Below are positions 62,237 to 64,000 of a stretch of 64,000 nt of DNA, one piece after another. Origin of the DNA: Diprion similis (taxonomy: Eukaryota; Arthropoda; Insecta; Hymenoptera; Diprionidae); contig NC_060112.1 of assembly GCF_021155765.1 (NCBI RefSeq), forward strand, positions 20,522,001 to 20,586,000. Direction: 5' to 3'. Within the stretch, counting starts at the first letter, position 1. The number at the start of each line of letters is the position of its first letter. The notes under the pieces were generated by a model. That model was not told the DNA's origin and searched no databases. It saw only the letters and a list, made by a program, of their open reading frames with translations. The translations under genes were made by a program, and so were the position numbers.

Positions 62237-64000
62237 TGTGGTGCAGAAGATTCAAGAATTTCTGTAATAACTTGACAAGAATCGACAATCAAAAGTAAGA
62301 TAAGATTTCGAAAATCCTGATAATTTGAGTTCATTCTCACACACATGTGGCAATTTTGGCACTGGATTAAAACCAGTAATAGAACTGACAGAGAATTTAA
62401 TATTGTAACTACATTTTCAATTGCGGAATGGTTTAGTCTAATAAACTGTCACTTTCCTTTATGCAGTTTTGAATTTGCAATCTAGTCTCAATGTAAATAG
62501 TAACGCTCGACTAGGATCATAAAGGTTGCCAAAGGTCTGGTAATCAGTAAATTGAACTTTATGTGGCTAGTTAGACTGTTACAGATCTATTCAGAACTGA
62601 TCAAAAGAGTAAATACAGTAATAATCAACGAGATGTACCTTTTTCAAATAAACGATGTTATAATAATTGACGCTGGGCTAGGTATAATGAAAATTACATT
62701 TAAAAAAAACAAGCAAACAAAGAGTTAAGAACGCCTAGCATTGGGGTACGTCTAAATTATTGTCAAATAAACATATACATCTAAGATTTAGAGGGTCAAA
62801 GGTTCGACTGTCGATATTTGTATGTATACACAGGCATCGCATTCTCATTTTACCCAATCCTATCCAACGAATTTAAGCATTGGTCCACCACCATTGTACA
62901 ACTATACGTGTGTAGGTGGTGATATGAAGGTGTGGTGGGGGTTCTCATGGGATTCTGGAGTACGTCCCTATTTATATGTCACGAAATCTTCTGTACATAC
63001 CACATCTTCGATGGTAACGCGCGTAGTAGAGATGCATCGAACTAACACTCTTTACAGTACCCTCCAGCCGGTAATGTAGAGACCTGTGATTAGCATTTGA
63101 GGATTGTCTGCTTTATTAGATCAGCTGCACTACAGGATACTACTATATCGGTCGGGCGATTTGACCATGAAATGATAATGAATAATAGAGACGATCATCG
63201 CATAATAGTAACATAAAAACACATAAATTACTTAACTTTTTGACGGAATCCTACGGTTTTCGGAAAATCGAGCTTCTCTTGCTTATTCTACACAGCATAG
63301 TTCTAAATAGAATCAATTATCACGGTAAAGTAACTGTTGTCAACTTGAAATAGCGCGAAAATCTTCAGTCAACCGCCGATGTTTGTTTTAAGAGAATCCA
63401 AAGCCTGCATTATTTTAAATTTAATCGTTTGTTCTTGGTCGGATTGAAATATTGTCCAAGTCAATTATTTTGCGATGTATACTTATTTTCCGCAAGTCTA
63501 CTTCTATCTTCGGCCGGCTCGAGATATTCAAATATTACTTTTAAAATTTACTCGGTTCTGTTCCGTAGCCTGATAGATACGTCTAGCTATAGACTCTGGA
63601 ACGTCCAGCTGCTGATGACGTAACGACATACCCGTATAACCTATTTGTGTCCCTGCGACAGTGAATAAGGTTGGCTTTCAATGTATAATAGTACTATTCT
63701 TGCATTTAATGTAGACTGTGAAAACATTTTACGCTACACATTTCACTATTCCTTCACACCCCATTTACCATCTTCAGTCACAACACAATTCTCTATAATT
63801 ACATAAACGGTTTAGCTAATGCCTGGAGGTTCCCACTGAGAGGATCAGATTTTGTCATATCCATTGCTAACAAAACGAAATGTCATTAATCTCGTTCATT
63901 ATCACGCAACGAGCAACACCGCGTTGCCTTCAGTACAAAAATATTCAAAATTTTCAGTACTTTTAAAAGCAAACCTTCAAGTAGAAGAGAAACGCATGAG
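62237..64000. other. upstream of the SSX2IP homologue, nothing identified
   Basis: AT-rich sequence that should contain the promoter of the minus-strand gene. The open frames here (for example 62822-63079) have no protein-like features I trust. Confidence 0.55.

Overview
The window is AT-rich eukaryotic DNA with spliced genes (GT-AG introns), single-exon-sized domains split over many short exons, and heavy transposon load. The gene set (a Toll-family receptor, a fatty acyl-CoA reductase, an IkB-like ankyrin protein, homologues of the ciliary protein DNAI7 and of the centrosome/junction protein SSX2IP) fits an insect. I cannot fix the order from sequence alone; Hymenoptera is my guess, not a result. 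Exon borders below were placed by eye from splice signals and checked for reading-phase agreement at every junction.

Layout. 1-2441 (+): the 3' part of a Toll-like receptor gene, ending in a TIR domain. 3116-9472 (-): eleven or twelve exons of a DNAI7 (CASC1) homologue; its C-terminal part is not found before the Toll gene begins on the opposite strand. 13041-33315 (+): a complete nine-exon fatty acyl-CoA reductase of 511 aa, whose large introns hold two dead non-LTR retrotransposons, two copies of a double-hairpin element, one long-TIR MITE and several foldback sequences. 33316-50460: about 17 kb without a recognised cellular gene, made of repeats: a dead hAT transposase interrupted by a second hAT-type element with a perfect 8-bp target duplication, a 0.8-kb direct repeat, a roughly 0.92-kb near-perfect palindrome and a TIR element. 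50602-53733 (+): a complete seven-exon gene for a 735-aa acidic, ankyrin-type, IkB-like protein. 56566-56852 (+): a possible two-exon micro-gene. 57937-59003 (+): a two-exon gene for a secreted, probably GPI-anchored protein of unknown family. 60353-62236 (-): a five-exon SSX2IP/ADIP homologue of 263 aa.

How the genes relate. Toll receptor and the IkB-like protein both belong to NF-kB-type innate immune signalling but lie about 48 kb apart, so linkage may be chance. DNAI7 (axonemal dynein assembly or stability) and SSX2IP (centriolar satellites, cilia) are both cilium-linked; in insects that points to sperm and sensory neurons. The reductase makes fatty alcohols for wax, hydrocarbon or pheromone. 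None of these forms an operon-like unit.

The most unusual property is the number of foldback (inverted-repeat) sequences: at least eight between 17 kb and 56 kb, including one of about 0.92 kb with a TATA-like box about 180 bp upstream, which could make hairpin RNA.
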